Shown in pieces: positions 1-6,980 of a stretch of 18,620 nucleotides of DNA. How positions within the stretch are numbered: position 1 is the stretch's first letter; the number at the start of each line of letters is the position of its first letter. The DNA comes from Bacillota bacterium (GTDB lineage: Bacteria; Bacillota; Clostridia; Oscillospirales; Acutalibacteraceae): positions 1-18,620 of the forward strand of contig JAEXDU010000183.1 in NCBI GenBank assembly GCA_023401495.1. Direction: 5' to 3'. The notes below the pieces were generated by a model. The model was given only the letters and a program-made list of their open reading frames with translations, searched no databases and was not told the DNA's origin. The translations under genes were made by a program, and so were the position numbers.

Positions 1-66
1 GGTAAACTGAGGTGGTACCGCGGAATTTCCGCCCTCTGCAGGAGAAAAACGCAGGGGGCTTTTTAT
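1..66 (+). promoter_or_regulatory. T-box leader of tyrS, 3' part only
   Basis: The window opens inside a T-box riboswitch. The hallmark antiterminator segment GAGGTGGTACCGCGG is at about 9-23, close to the conserved T-box consensus AGGGTGGNACCGCG. The CCCTC at 32-36 could pair with GAGG in the antiterminator or act as the left arm of the terminator that follows, which is the classic mutually exclusive arrangement. Such leaders sense uncharged tRNA and allow read-through when the cognate amino acid is scarce; with tyrS downstream the expected ligand is uncharged tRNA-Tyr. The specifier loop and stem I lie upstream of the window, so the tyrosine codon cannot be checked here. Confidence 0.92.
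31..66 (+). terminator. T-box-controlled intrinsic terminator before tyrS
   Basis: Arms GCCCTCTGC (31-39) and GCAGGGGGC (51-59) form a 9-bp stem with a single T-G wobble and an 11-nt loop. A T-rich tract (60-69) follows. This is the off-state of the T-box leader, upstream of the tyrS ribosome binding site. Confidence 0.9.
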
Positions 67-101
67 TTTCCCCTTGCAGACTGAATTGGAGGAAATGGAA
101 A

Positions 102-1331
102 ATGGGAGTATTTGACGAACTGGAAGCAAGGGGCATGATCGCCCAAATCACAAACGAGGAAAAGGTAAAGCAGCTGCTCAATGAGGACAAGATCGCTTTT
201 TACATTGGCTTTGACCCAACAGCGGACAGCCTGCACGTAGGGCATTTCGTTCAGATCATGGTCATGGCGCATATGCAGAAGGCAGGCCACACGCCGATTG
301 CGCTGTTTGGCGGCGGTACCGGCATGATCGGCGACCCATCCGGGAAGAGCGACATGCGCAGAATGCTGACGAAAGAGGATATTGACCACAATATCGCATG
401 CTTTCAAAAGCAGATGTCCCGCCTGATCGATTTTTCTGAAGGAAAGGCGATTATGGCAAACAACGGCGACTGGCTGTTGAACCTGAACTATATTGAATTT
501 ATGCGCAAGGTCGGCGTGCATTTTTCTGTAAACCGCATGCTGGCGGCGGAATGCTATAAGCAGCGCCTGGAGCGCGGACTCTCTTTCTTCGAGCTGAACT
601 ATATGATCATGCAGAGCTACGACTTTTTCGAGCTCAACGAGCGCTACAACTGCATTCTGCAAATGGGTGGAGACGACCAGTGGAGCAATATCATCGGCGG
701 CGTAGAGCTGATCCGCCGCATGAAGAGCAAAGAAGCCTACGGCATGACCTTTACGCTGCTCACCACCAGCGAGGGCAAAAAGATGGGCAAAACGGAAAAG
801 GGCGCCGTGTGGCTCGATCCCGAAAAAACCTCTCCGTTCGATTTCTACCAGTACTGGCGCAATGTGGATGACGCGGACGTAGTTCGCTGCATGAAGCTGC
901 TGACCTTCCTGCCGCTCTCTAAAATCGCGGAGTACGAGGCGATGACCGGCAGCGAGCTGAATCAGGCAAAAGAAGTGCTGGCCTTTGAGGTGACGAAGCT
1001 GATCCATGGGGAAGAGGAAGCCGCAAAAGCACAGGAAGCCGCACGGGCCCTGTTCGGCGGCGGCAGAAATTCCGATAACATGCCCAGCACAGAGTTTCCC
1101 GCTTCTGATTTAGCGGACGGTTCGATGGGCATTCTGGAAGTAATGATCAAAGCAGGTCTGATTCCGTCCAAGGGCGAGGGCCGCAGACTGATTCAGCAGG
1201 GCGGCGTTTCGGTGGATGACCAGAAGATCACCGCAGTTGAGCATGTGCTGACAGCGGCTGATTTTGAAAAGGGCTTTGTGATCATTAAAAAGGGCAAAAA
1301 GGTATTCCACAAGGTGATTCTCCAAAAATAA
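102..1331 (+). CDS. tyrS: Tyrosyl-tRNA synthetase
   Basis: Class I aminoacyl-tRNA synthetase that activates tyrosine with ATP and charges tRNA-Tyr in the cytoplasm. The 409-residue product has the usual bacterial length. Its HIGH-type signature HVGH is at residues 45-48 and its KMSKS-type signature KMGKT at 227-231. The tyrosine/ATP pocket segments IGFDPTADSLH and QMGGDDQW are present, and a C-terminal S4-like RNA-binding domain covers about 345-400. I chose the ATG at 102 because GGAGGAAA lies just upstream and because an earlier in-frame ATG at 12 lies inside the T-box antiterminator and would add 30 non-homologous residues. Expression is expected to be governed by the T-box leader. Assignment is very secure; which TyrS subgroup it belongs to was not resolved. 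Confidence 0.97.
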   Translation: MGVFDELEARGMIAQITNEEKVKQLLNEDKIAFYIGFDPTADSLHVGHFVQIMVMAHMQKAGHTPIALFGGGTGMIGDPSGKSDMRRMLTKEDIDHNIACFQKQMSRLIDFSEGKAIMANNGDWLLNLNYIEFMRKVGVHFSVNRMLAAECYKQRLERGLSFFELNYMIMQSYDFFELNERYNCILQMGGDDQWSNIIGGVELIRRMKSKEAYGMTFTLLTTSEGKKMGKTEKGAVWLDPEKTSPFDFYQYWRNVDDADVVRCMKLLTFLPLSKIAEYEAMTGSELNQAKEVLAFEVTKLIHGEEEAAKAQEAARALFGGGRNSDNMPSTEFPASDLADGSMGILEVMIKAGLIPSKGEGRRLIQQGGVSVDDQKITAVEHVLTAADFEKGFVIIKKGKKVFHKVILQK

Positions 1332-1371
1332 AGGCATACCGCTTTTCAAACTGGATTGATTTTATTTTGCT

Positions 1372-1404
1372 GTTTCTTCTCCTGCCAAAGGCAGGGGAAG
1401 AAAC
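1372..1404. other. 15-bp hairpin between tyrS and the YfhO-family gene
   Basis: GTTTCTTCTCCTGCC (1372-1386) and GGCAGGGGAAGAAAC (1390-1404) are complementary over 15 positions with one T-G wobble and a 3-nt AAA loop. No T tract follows on the plus strand, so it is not a standard intrinsic terminator. The T-rich sequence lies on the 5' side (1360-1375). It may end the tyrS transcript inefficiently, stabilise an RNA end, or be an RNase III-type processing site upstream of the next gene. The function is inference; the inverted repeat itself is plain. Confidence 0.75.
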
Positions 1405-1452
1405 AAGGTGTATTGAATGAGATATTTTTCAGAACAGAGAGGGGGAGGAACT

Positions 1453-4119
1453 ATGAAACGTCGCTGCTGGCCCACTCCGATTGCAACCGCCGCACTGACA
1501 TTGCTGCTGTTCTTCCTCTTTGACCTGTATCCTTTCGAAAATCAGACCCTGGCCTGGTGCGACATGAAGCAGCAGGTCATTCCCTTTTTGCTCGATTTCC
1601 AAAACATATTAAAGGGAAATGCCGATTTTCTCTTAAACACGCAGAATGCGGGCGGAATGAGTTTTTTGGGCGTTTTCTTCTTTTTTGTGTCGAGCCCGTT
1701 TACCTTCTTGGTACTGTTTGTTCCGGCAGAGCAGATGTATCTGTTTGCGAACATTCTCGTTCTGCTGAAAATGGCATTATGCTCGTTTACCGCAGCGCTC
1801 TTTTTCCGGCACCGGTTTTCCAATCTCAATTCCATGCAGATTCTGGCGCTGTCAATCATGTATGCCTTTGGCGGGTACACCATGCTGTATTTTCAGAACA
1901 TGGTGTGGCTTGACGTCATGGCGATGTTTCCGATCCTGATGATCGGGCTGGACCGTCTGATCCGGCAGCGCAAACCGCTTTGCTACGCGCTGAGTCTGGC
2001 GGCGATCATGGTTCTGAATTTTTACCTGACCTATATGGTCGTTATATTTGTAGTTCTGGCGTTCGGAATTTATCTGCGCCTGACACAGGAGAGAGTGGAG
2101 GAGAGAAGACAATCGGTTCTTCTGCTGGGGATTTCTACCATTTGCGCATTGCTGGCCACCGGCGTGGTCTGGATGCCGTCGCTGTTTCAATATCTGTCAT
2201 CGGCCCGCACCGTCGGTTTGATCGAAAGCATTTCCTCCGGCACACTGCTGACCAGCTTTTACACCACGCTGCCCATTCTGCTTTGCAGCGCGGGCGTGTT
2301 TGCCGCACTGGCGTGTTTGAACCCGCTCAAATGCTGGCGGGATTCTCACATGCGCAGTCTGCTGATTCTGTGGGTGCTCCTGGTTGTGCCTTTGTTCGTC
2401 GAACCGATCAATAAAATGTGGCACACCGGCAGCTATCAGGCTTTCCCGGCACGGTACGGATATATGACGGCTCTTCTCGGCCTGCTGTTTCTGGCCAAGG
2501 CGATCTCCGACCTGAATCGGGAGGAAGGGCGCTTCCTGCATCAGGATTGGCCGGGAATTGGCATTGGCATTTTCCTTTTTGCCTCCATGTCTTTGGTAGC
2601 ATATCTTCTTCTGTATTACCGCTACCGCGATTTGAGTGTCTACACCAGAACTCTTTGGCTGGATGAAAACGCAGTACTCTATTTTCTGCTGTTTACGGTG
2701 CTGGCCATCCTGTGCTACTATTTGATTCTGTATTTGTACCAGCATCAATATCTGACCAAAAAATATTTCTCTTTATTCCTTTTACTGCTGGCTTGCTGTG
2801 AATCCGTATTTTCCGGCAGTGTGTTTATCGGCTCGGCGGCAAACCCGGTGTCTTTTTACAGCTCCGTGTTCGATCTGAAAGATAAAATAGACGACACCGA
2901 TCTGTACCGGGTAAAAAACGGACACAAGTATTTTGATGTCAATCTTCTGGGCGGGATCAATTACCCAACGCTCAATCACTATACCTCGCTGACAGACGAG
3001 GACTTTATGTTCGCGATGAAGCGGATGGGGTACTCCTCCTACTGGATGGAGGTCAGTTCCCACGGCGGCACCGAACTGACGGACGCCCTGTGGGGAAACC
3101 GCTACACCATCAAGCGGGAATACGAAACGACCGACCGCGATCATATCCTCTATCAAAATGACCGCTACGCTCTTGTCAGGAATCAGGAGCTGATGTCCTT
3201 TGGAACCGTTATTCAGTCCGACAATATCAGTGAGCTAAAGGATCTGCCCAGCATGACCCGCCGCGAAATTCAGCAGTATCTCTTTACAAAGGTATTTGGT
3301 TCAGAGGAACAGCTGACCGAGGAATATGAACCGTCCTCCACAACGAATCTGTTTGTGTACGACACCGGTTCCCAGATGGAGCTGGTGCGGGAAAATTCCG
3401 AAAAGGACGGCGATCTGGAATACCACATCCTGGTGGAAGGGACGCAGACTTTATATCTGGACTGCTTTGATCAGGTCACCAATCATCTGACGGAACCGGC
3501 CTATAAAAGCCTGCGTGTTTCTGTCAATGACGAAACGGTGGCGTATCAGTACCCGACCCAGCAGGAAAACGGACTTCTCAATCTCGGTACCTTCACCGAT
3601 GAAACCGTAGACATCCGCGTTTCGGTTCTTCGCGATTTCCATGCGAAATCGTTCGGCGTGTTCGGTATAAATCTGGAAACACTCGACGCCGCCGAGGCTT
3701 CCGCGCCTAAGGTACAGCTGACTCAAAATGGGAACAGTATTTCCGGAACCGTGCAGGCCTCAGGCAATCATCCTTATTTGCTGCTGCCTCTTTCGTACCA
3801 GAAGGGATATTCTTTTCAGGTAAATGAAGAAAAATCAGCCGAAGCATCTCAGGTGTTTGGCGATATGATCGCCATTCCTCTGGAACAGGGAGAAAACAAG
3901 GTAACGATCACATTTGTGCCACAGGGCCTGAAGCCTGGTATTCTTCTCTCCGTCTTGGGTATTTTCGCTCTCCTGGGATTCTGGCTGTTTTTGAGAAAGG
4001 GAGGCTACCGTTACCTCAGGCCGCTGGAGCCGCTGGCTTTATGGGCCTACCGGATTTTGTTCTGCGCGGTTCTGGCCGGAGTTTATGTATTCCCGCTTAT
4101 TATTTACGCATTCGGATAG
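1453..4119 (+). CDS. YfhO-family polytopic membrane protein (probable GT-C type glycosyltransferase)
   Basis: An 888-residue protein. The N-terminal half (about 1-480) is a run of many hydrophobic helices. A long soluble, presumably extracytoplasmic, section (about 480-830) follows, and two membrane helices close the C terminus (about 835-855 and 862-886). The motif CDMKQQVIPF in the first external loop, the overall length and the architecture match the Bacterial membrane protein YfhO family, whose characterised members are linked to glycosylation of cell-envelope polymers such as lipoteichoic acid. The substrate here is unknown. The start at ATG 1453 is preferred because GGGGGAGG lies 5 nt upstream; an in-frame ATG at 1417 would add 12 polar residues before the first helix. 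It appears monocistronic, ending at a strong terminator shared with the convergent splB homologue. Confidence 0.82.
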   Translation: MKRRCWPTPIATAALTLLLFFLFDLYPFENQTLAWCDMKQQVIPFLLDFQNILKGNADFLLNTQNAGGMSFLGVFFFFVSSPFTFLVLFVPAEQMYLFANILVLLKMALCSFTAALFFRHRFSNLNSMQILALSIMYAFGGYTMLYFQNMVWLDVMAMFPILMIGLDRLIRQRKPLCYALSLAAIMVLNFYLTYMVVIFVVLAFGIYLRLTQERVEERRQSVLLLGISTICALLATGVVWMPSLFQYLSSARTVGLIESISSGTLLTSFYTTLPILLCSAGVFAALACLNPLKCWRDSHMRSLLILWVLLVVPLFVEPINKMWHTGSYQAFPARYGYMTALLGLLFLAKAISDLNREEGRFLHQDWPGIGIGIFLFASMSLVAYLLLYYRYRDLSVYTRTLWLDENAVLYFLLFTVLAILCYYLILYLYQHQYLTKKYFSLFLLLLACCESVFSGSVFIGSAANPVSFYSSVFDLKDKIDDTDLYRVKNGHKYFDVNLLGGINYPTLNHYTSLTDEDFMFAMKRMGYSSYWMEVSSHGGTELTDALWGNRYTIKREYETTDRDHILYQNDRYALVRNQELMSFGTVIQSDNISELKDLPSMTRREIQQYLFTKVFGSEEQLTEEYEPSSTTNLFVYDTGSQMELVRENSEKDGDLEYHILVEGTQTLYLDCFDQVTNHLTEPAYKSLRVSVNDETVAYQYPTQQENGLLNLGTFTDETVDIRVSVLRDFHAKSFGVFGINLETLDAAEASAPKVQLTQNGNSISGTVQASGNHPYLLLPLSYQKGYSFQVNEEKSAEASQVFGDMIAIPLEQGENKVTITFVPQGLKPGILLSVLGIFALLGFWLFLRKGGYRYLRPLEPLALWAYRILFCAVLAGVYVFPLIIYAFG

Positions 4120-4185
4120 CAGGGAAGAGGGACGTTCTTCAGCTTTACTTTTGCAATGAGAAAAGCAATTTATAATGGAATTTGC

Positions 4186-4219
4186 AAAAAGGGCCACGCG
4201 AAAACGCGAGGCCCTTTTT
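4186..4219. terminator. Bidirectional terminator between the convergent YfhO-family gene and splB homologue
   Basis: GGGCC-A-CGCG (4191-4200), an AAAA loop and CGCG-A-GGCCC (4205-4214) form a GC-rich stem with one internal A-A mismatch. It is flanked by five A on the left (4186-4190) and five T on the right (4215-4219). The symmetry gives a U tract on either strand, fitting its place between two converging genes. Confidence 0.93.
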
Positions 4220-4301
4220 ATACACTTGATCGATCACAAATCCTAGCGGTCGGTTATAATGAAATTAAGTGAAGTTGTAATTGGCATCCACCGCAAACCG
4301 T

Positions 4302-5303
4302 TTATGAAATATATAAAATCGGCATATTCGGCAGCTTTTGAGACAGCTTTTCCCGTAAAAAAGACTCGGTCTCTGCCCGTATATCGTTTCGGTAAGAGTA
4401 TTTGCCGCGCCCGCGCCCGGTCATCGTCTCCCGATCAAACAGTTCCACTCCATTGGGAAACGCATCTGTATTGATGGCATTTTGAACGAAGCTGTAAGTC
4501 ATCAGTATGATTTCTATGAAACCGTTTTGCGTCACCTTCGGGCTCAGTTCCTCCGCCAGCTGCTCGATTAGTTCCCCATATAAGCGCTTCCAGTCCGGCA
4601 CCAGGATGATTGGCGCGATCAGCATTCCCACCGGATATCCTGCTTCTGCCATATCATTCAGTGCGTGGATACGTGCGCGCAGCGGCGATGTCCCCAGCTC
4701 TATGCGGCGGATGATCTCCTGCGGATTGACGCTCATGCGAAATATGGTTTTTCCTCCGTGGTCAAGTCTCAGCAAGGGTTTTACCATATCAAATTTGGAG
4801 GGGAAGGTAAGGTGCCCGCGTCCCTCACGCGCAAAACGCTCGATGGTGTAAATCAGATTATCCGTAATGGTGTTTTCCAGCACCAAATCGCTGTTGCTGC
4901 CGATTTCAAAGGTCTGCAGCTCAGGAGCCTCGGCATCCTTTTTCAGGATTCTGTCCAGCATTTGCTCACGGTTCACGAACAGGCGCAGATAGGCACATTT
5001 ATTATAATTGCATACCAGGTAGCAATACAAACACATGGCTCTGCATCCCGAAGAGGTATACGGTACCAGCCAGTCGGAAACTTTATAATTGGGCACATAT
5101 TTATGTGTTTTTCTCACGCCGATGATCAGATGCTGTTTCAGCTTTGGGAAGTCCCGATTTTCCGAAGCCGTCAATTCCGGTATCCGGTTATGGCTCTCAA
5201 TTTCGATCCAGGGCAGGCTTTCATATTTGGCCTGGAGCATTTTTCCCAATTCGTAATGAAGTGCAGCCGGTTCGTAATAAACCGCATCAAAACCCATATT
5301 CAC
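4302..5303 (-). CDS. splB: Spore photoproduct lyase family radical SAM protein
   Basis: Resembles SplB, the radical SAM enzyme that reverses the thymine dimer (spore photoproduct) formed in UV-irradiated spore DNA. The radical SAM cluster motif CRAMCLYC (C87, C91, C94) has the CxxxCxxC spacing of this family, and the two tyrosines of the SPL hydrogen-transfer path are retained as Y93 and Y95. HLIIGVRKT and the GTSPLRARI region also match. The start is taken as GTG 5303 (333 residues) because GAGGAGG sits 8 nt upstream; an in-frame TTG at 5336 lies ahead of that Shine-Dalgarno sequence. As I recall the family, the catalytic hydrogen-donor cysteine (C141 in B. subtilis) lies in a segment like EASCTSD; here the aligned segment reads EIGSNSD, with serine at 136. 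Two extra cysteines, C98 and C103, follow the cluster motif. It may be an active variant or a paralogue with another role. Confidence 0.85.
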   Translation of the reverse strand: MNMGFDAVYYEPAALHYELGKMLQAKYESLPWIEIESHNRIPELTASENRDFPKLKQHLIIGVRKTHKYVPNYKVSDWLVPYTSSGCRAMCLYCYLVCNYNKCAYLRLFVNREQMLDRILKKDAEAPELQTFEIGSNSDLVLENTITDNLIYTIERFAREGRGHLTFPSKFDMVKPLLRLDHGGKTIFRMSVNPQEIIRRIELGTSPLRARIHALNDMAEAGYPVGMLIAPIILVPDWKRLYGELIEQLAEELSPKVTQNGFIEIILMTYSFVQNAINTDAFPNGVELFDRETMTGRGRGKYSYRNDIRAETESFLREKLSQKLPNMPILYIS

Positions 5304-5346
5304 TGTAAACGCCTCCTCTGCACTCAGTTTTCCCAAATTAGAGGGA

Positions 5347-5376
5347 TACTATAGCAGAAGGATTCTTGCTGCATCC
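5347..5376 (-). promoter_or_regulatory. Possible sigma-G-like promoter of the splB homologue
   Basis: Read on the minus strand, GGATG (5376-5372) and TATAGTA (5353-5347) are separated by 18 nt. This resembles the forespore sigma-G pattern GnATR / CATnnTA, with T instead of C at the first -10 position. The -10 could equally be read as a sigma-A TATAGT, but I see no good -35 for it. It lies 43-73 nt upstream of the chosen start. Forespore expression would fit spl biology. The match is short and should be treated as tentative. Confidence 0.35.
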
Positions 5377-5431
5377 ATCGTTCTGAATAAAAACAGTCCT
5401 GTGTCATTTTTCAATGAAAATGGAACCATAC

Positions 5432-5477
5432 AAAAAGCACCTGAAGCTTCTTCAACAGAAGCTTCAGGTGCTTTTTT
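5432..5477. terminator. Strong bidirectional terminator after the dap operon
   Basis: A perfect stem of GCACCTGAAGCTTCT (5437-5451) and AGAAGCTTCAGGTGC (5457-5471) with a 5-nt loop is flanked by five A and six T. On the minus strand it lies just past the last gene of the dap operon (stop at 5504) and ends that transcript. On the plus strand nothing obvious needs terminating. Confidence 0.93.
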
Positions 5478-5503
5478 AAAATCAGGATTTCTCCCGAATC
5501 AAT

Positions 5504-5974
5504 TTAATCCTGTGGTTCTCTCATCGCCTGCTCAATGGCAGTCAGTGTTTCCGGGTAATCCGCAAAGGTAACCAGTAAAGACACTTCATCTTCCGACGTG
5601 GTGATAATCCGTACATCGGTCGAAACGCGGGCAGCGGCGGCAAACACTGCGGCCGCAATACCGGGGGTATGTTTCATCCGCTGATCGCTCACGGTAATTT
5701 TGCTGTTACCGCTGCTGACAATCATTTTGATTTCATGCCTTGCCTGCAGCTCAGAGGTGAATTGCAGCATTCTTCCCAAATCTTCATCCGCAATCGTAAA
5801 CGAAAGGGAGGTGAAGGCCCCTTGTGTGGGGGAGAGGGAAATCATATCGACATTCACTTCCAGCGCCGCGATCTTCTCGAATATCTCCGACAAAAAGGAA
5901 ATATTCGCCGAGCAATTCTGCAAAGTGATCAGGGTAATTTCACTGGACGAAGCAATGGTCGCTCCTGGCATCAT
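5504..5974 (-). CDS. Stand-alone tandem ACT-domain protein, aspartokinase regulatory-domain-like
   Basis: A 156-residue soluble protein made of two ACT modules (about 11-75 and 91-153) with no catalytic domain. The second module, with SKITVSD, HTPGIAAAVFAA and ITTSEDEVSLLV, closely resembles the C-terminal regulatory half of LysC-type aspartokinases (typical sequence SGMRSHPGVAAKMF, STSEIKISVLV). ACT domains bind amino acids such as lysine, so I infer an amino-acid sensor acting on a pathway enzyme, perhaps as a regulatory subunit in trans. Its ATG overlaps the dapB stop codon (ATGA), and AGGAGG lies immediately upstream, so it is translationally coupled to dapB. A second ATG one codon on (5971) is better spaced from the Shine-Dalgarno sequence and may be the true start. 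Binding of lysine has not been shown. Confidence 0.83.
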   Translation of the reverse strand: MMPGATIASSSEITLITLQNCSANISFLSEIFEKIAALEVNVDMISLSPTQGAFTSLSFTIADEDLGRMLQFTSELQARHEIKMIVSSGNSKITVSDQRMKHTPGIAAAVFAAAARVSTDVRIITTSEDEVSLLVTFADYPETLTAIEQAMREPQD

Positions 5975-6741
5975 GATTCCTCCTTATGATCGGCCAGCAG
6001 GTCGCTCATGTTGTATAAACCCGCAGGCTTACCGATTAGGAACAGAGCGGCATTGATAGAGCCTGTTGCGAAAATCTCTTTGGATTGTGCCGAATGGGTG
6101 ATGCTCAAAATCTCGTCGGGGCCGGCAAACAGAACCTCGTGTTCCCCAACAATGGTGCCGCCGCGAACAGAATGCAGACCGATTTCCGTTTTGCTTCTCT
6201 TCTTGCGCTGAGAATGCCGATCATATTCGTAATGGGGTTCTTCTTCCACTACGGAAGAGATTGCGTCTGCAATCATCAGTGCGGTACCGCTGGGAGCGTC
6301 GACCTTCTGGTTATGGTGCTTTTCGATGATCTCCACATCGAACTGGCCCCACAATACGGAAGCGGCCTTTTTCGCAAGCTCGATCAGCAGATTCACCCCA
6401 AGGGACATATTGCCGGAGTAAAAGATCGGGATGCTTTGGGCGGCTCTTTTGATTTGAGCCACCTGATCCTTCGAATAGCCCGTGGTGCAGATGACCAGGG
6501 GCATTTTACGGGAAAGCCCCAGCTCCAGCAGGGAAGAGAGAAGAGAGGGGTTGGAAAAATCAATCAGAACATCCGCCTCGCAGCTGATCTCGCCCGCAGT
6601 AGAGAATACGGGAAATTCCTTCTCCACACCGGTAAAAGCGTCGATTCCCGCAACTGTGATGCAGTTGGGGCGGGTTTTCAGCCCTGCGGCAATCTGATTG
6701 CCCATTTTTCCGTTGCACCCGCTTATGATAAATCTAGTCAT
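5971..6741 (-). CDS. dapB: 4-hydroxy-tetrahydrodipicolinate reductase
   Basis: NAD(P)H-dependent reductase that converts the product of DapA to tetrahydrodipicolinate in the diaminopimelate/lysine pathway. The 256-residue protein is of normal length. It carries the Rossmann dinucleotide loop GCNGKMG (8-14), DFSNP (61-65), the NMSLGVN segment (111-117) and the DapB signature EKHHNQKVDAPSGTA, with catalytic H142, neighbouring H143 and K146 and the substrate-binding SGT at 151-153. The start ATG 6741 has only a weak ribosome binding site (GGAATGATAAA). It lies 239 bp after dapA, across a structured gap, and overlaps the ACT-domain gene by 4 bp. Confidence 0.97.
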   Translation of the reverse strand: MTRFIISGCNGKMGNQIAAGLKTRPNCITVAGIDAFTGVEKEFPVFSTAGEISCEADVLIDFSNPSLLSSLLELGLSRKMPLVICTTGYSKDQVAQIKRAAQSIPIFYSGNMSLGVNLLIELAKKAASVLWGQFDVEIIEKHHNQKVDAPSGTALMIADAISSVVEEEPHYEYDRHSQRKKRSKTEIGLHSVRGGTIVGEHEVLFAGPDEILSITHSAQSKEIFATGSINAALFLIGKPAGLYNMSDLLADHKEES

Positions 6742-6776
6742 TTTATCATTCCATTCTTAAATTAATACTATTTCCA

Positions 6777-6847
6777 AATGAAACCGCGGATTTTGTCCGC
6801 GATTTCATTCCTGCCGCAGGACGGCAGACGACAGCATAATCTGCCGT
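6777..6847 (-). promoter_or_regulatory. Alternating stem-loops in the dapA-dapB gap (candidate attenuator or RNA element)
   Basis: On the minus strand three inverted repeats follow one another. Hairpin A pairs ACGGCAGA (6847-6840) with TCTGCCGT (6828-6821) around an 11-nt loop. Hairpin B pairs CTGCCG (6827-6822) with CGGCAG (6816-6811) around a 5-nt loop. Hairpin C pairs 6809-6796 with 6790-6777 (14 positions, one mismatch, 5-nt loop). A and B use the same central arm, so they cannot coexist. Hairpin C ends about 36 nt before the dapB ATG and has no T tract. I do not recognise a known riboswitch class here. No convincing sigma-A promoter for dapB was found in the rest of the 239-bp gap. Confidence 0.5.
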
Positions 6848-6913
6848 GAAAGCCGTGTAATACTGAAATCTTGCCAAAACACAAAATGTTTTTGCGAGCC
6901 GCTGACAGCGACA

Positions 6914-6937
6914 GAAAAAAGCGTTTTTTGCTTTTTC
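6914..6937 (-). terminator. Weak terminator-like hairpin downstream of dapA
   Basis: On the minus strand AAAAAGC, a 7-nt A-rich loop and GCTTTTTT form a short stem with only two GC pairs, ending in a T run, about 45 nt past the dapA stop. Stability is poor; it may give partial termination between dapA and dapB. Confidence 0.3.
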
Positions 6938-6980
6938 ACTTAGAAATTTAGTATTATCACGATTTGTTCAGTGTTTAAGA

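Noticed and set aside
12..101. Upstream in-frame ATG that would extend TyrS by 30 residues
   Set aside because: It lies in the T-box antiterminator and terminator, the added residues are not TyrS-like, and a proper ribosome binding site precedes ATG 102.
1417..1452. Earlier in-frame ATG for the YfhO-family protein
   Set aside because: Its ribosome binding site is poor, while GGGGGAGG directly precedes ATG 1453.
4226..4474. TATAAT at 4255-4260 followed by a small plus-strand open frame
   Set aside because: The frame is antisense to the 3' end of the splB homologue, has no good ribosome binding site, and no -35 is correctly spaced (the nearest TTGATC is 23 nt away).
5304..5336. TTG start extending the splB homologue by 11 residues
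   Set aside because: The strong GAGGAGG lies downstream of this TTG and is correctly spaced for GTG 5303.
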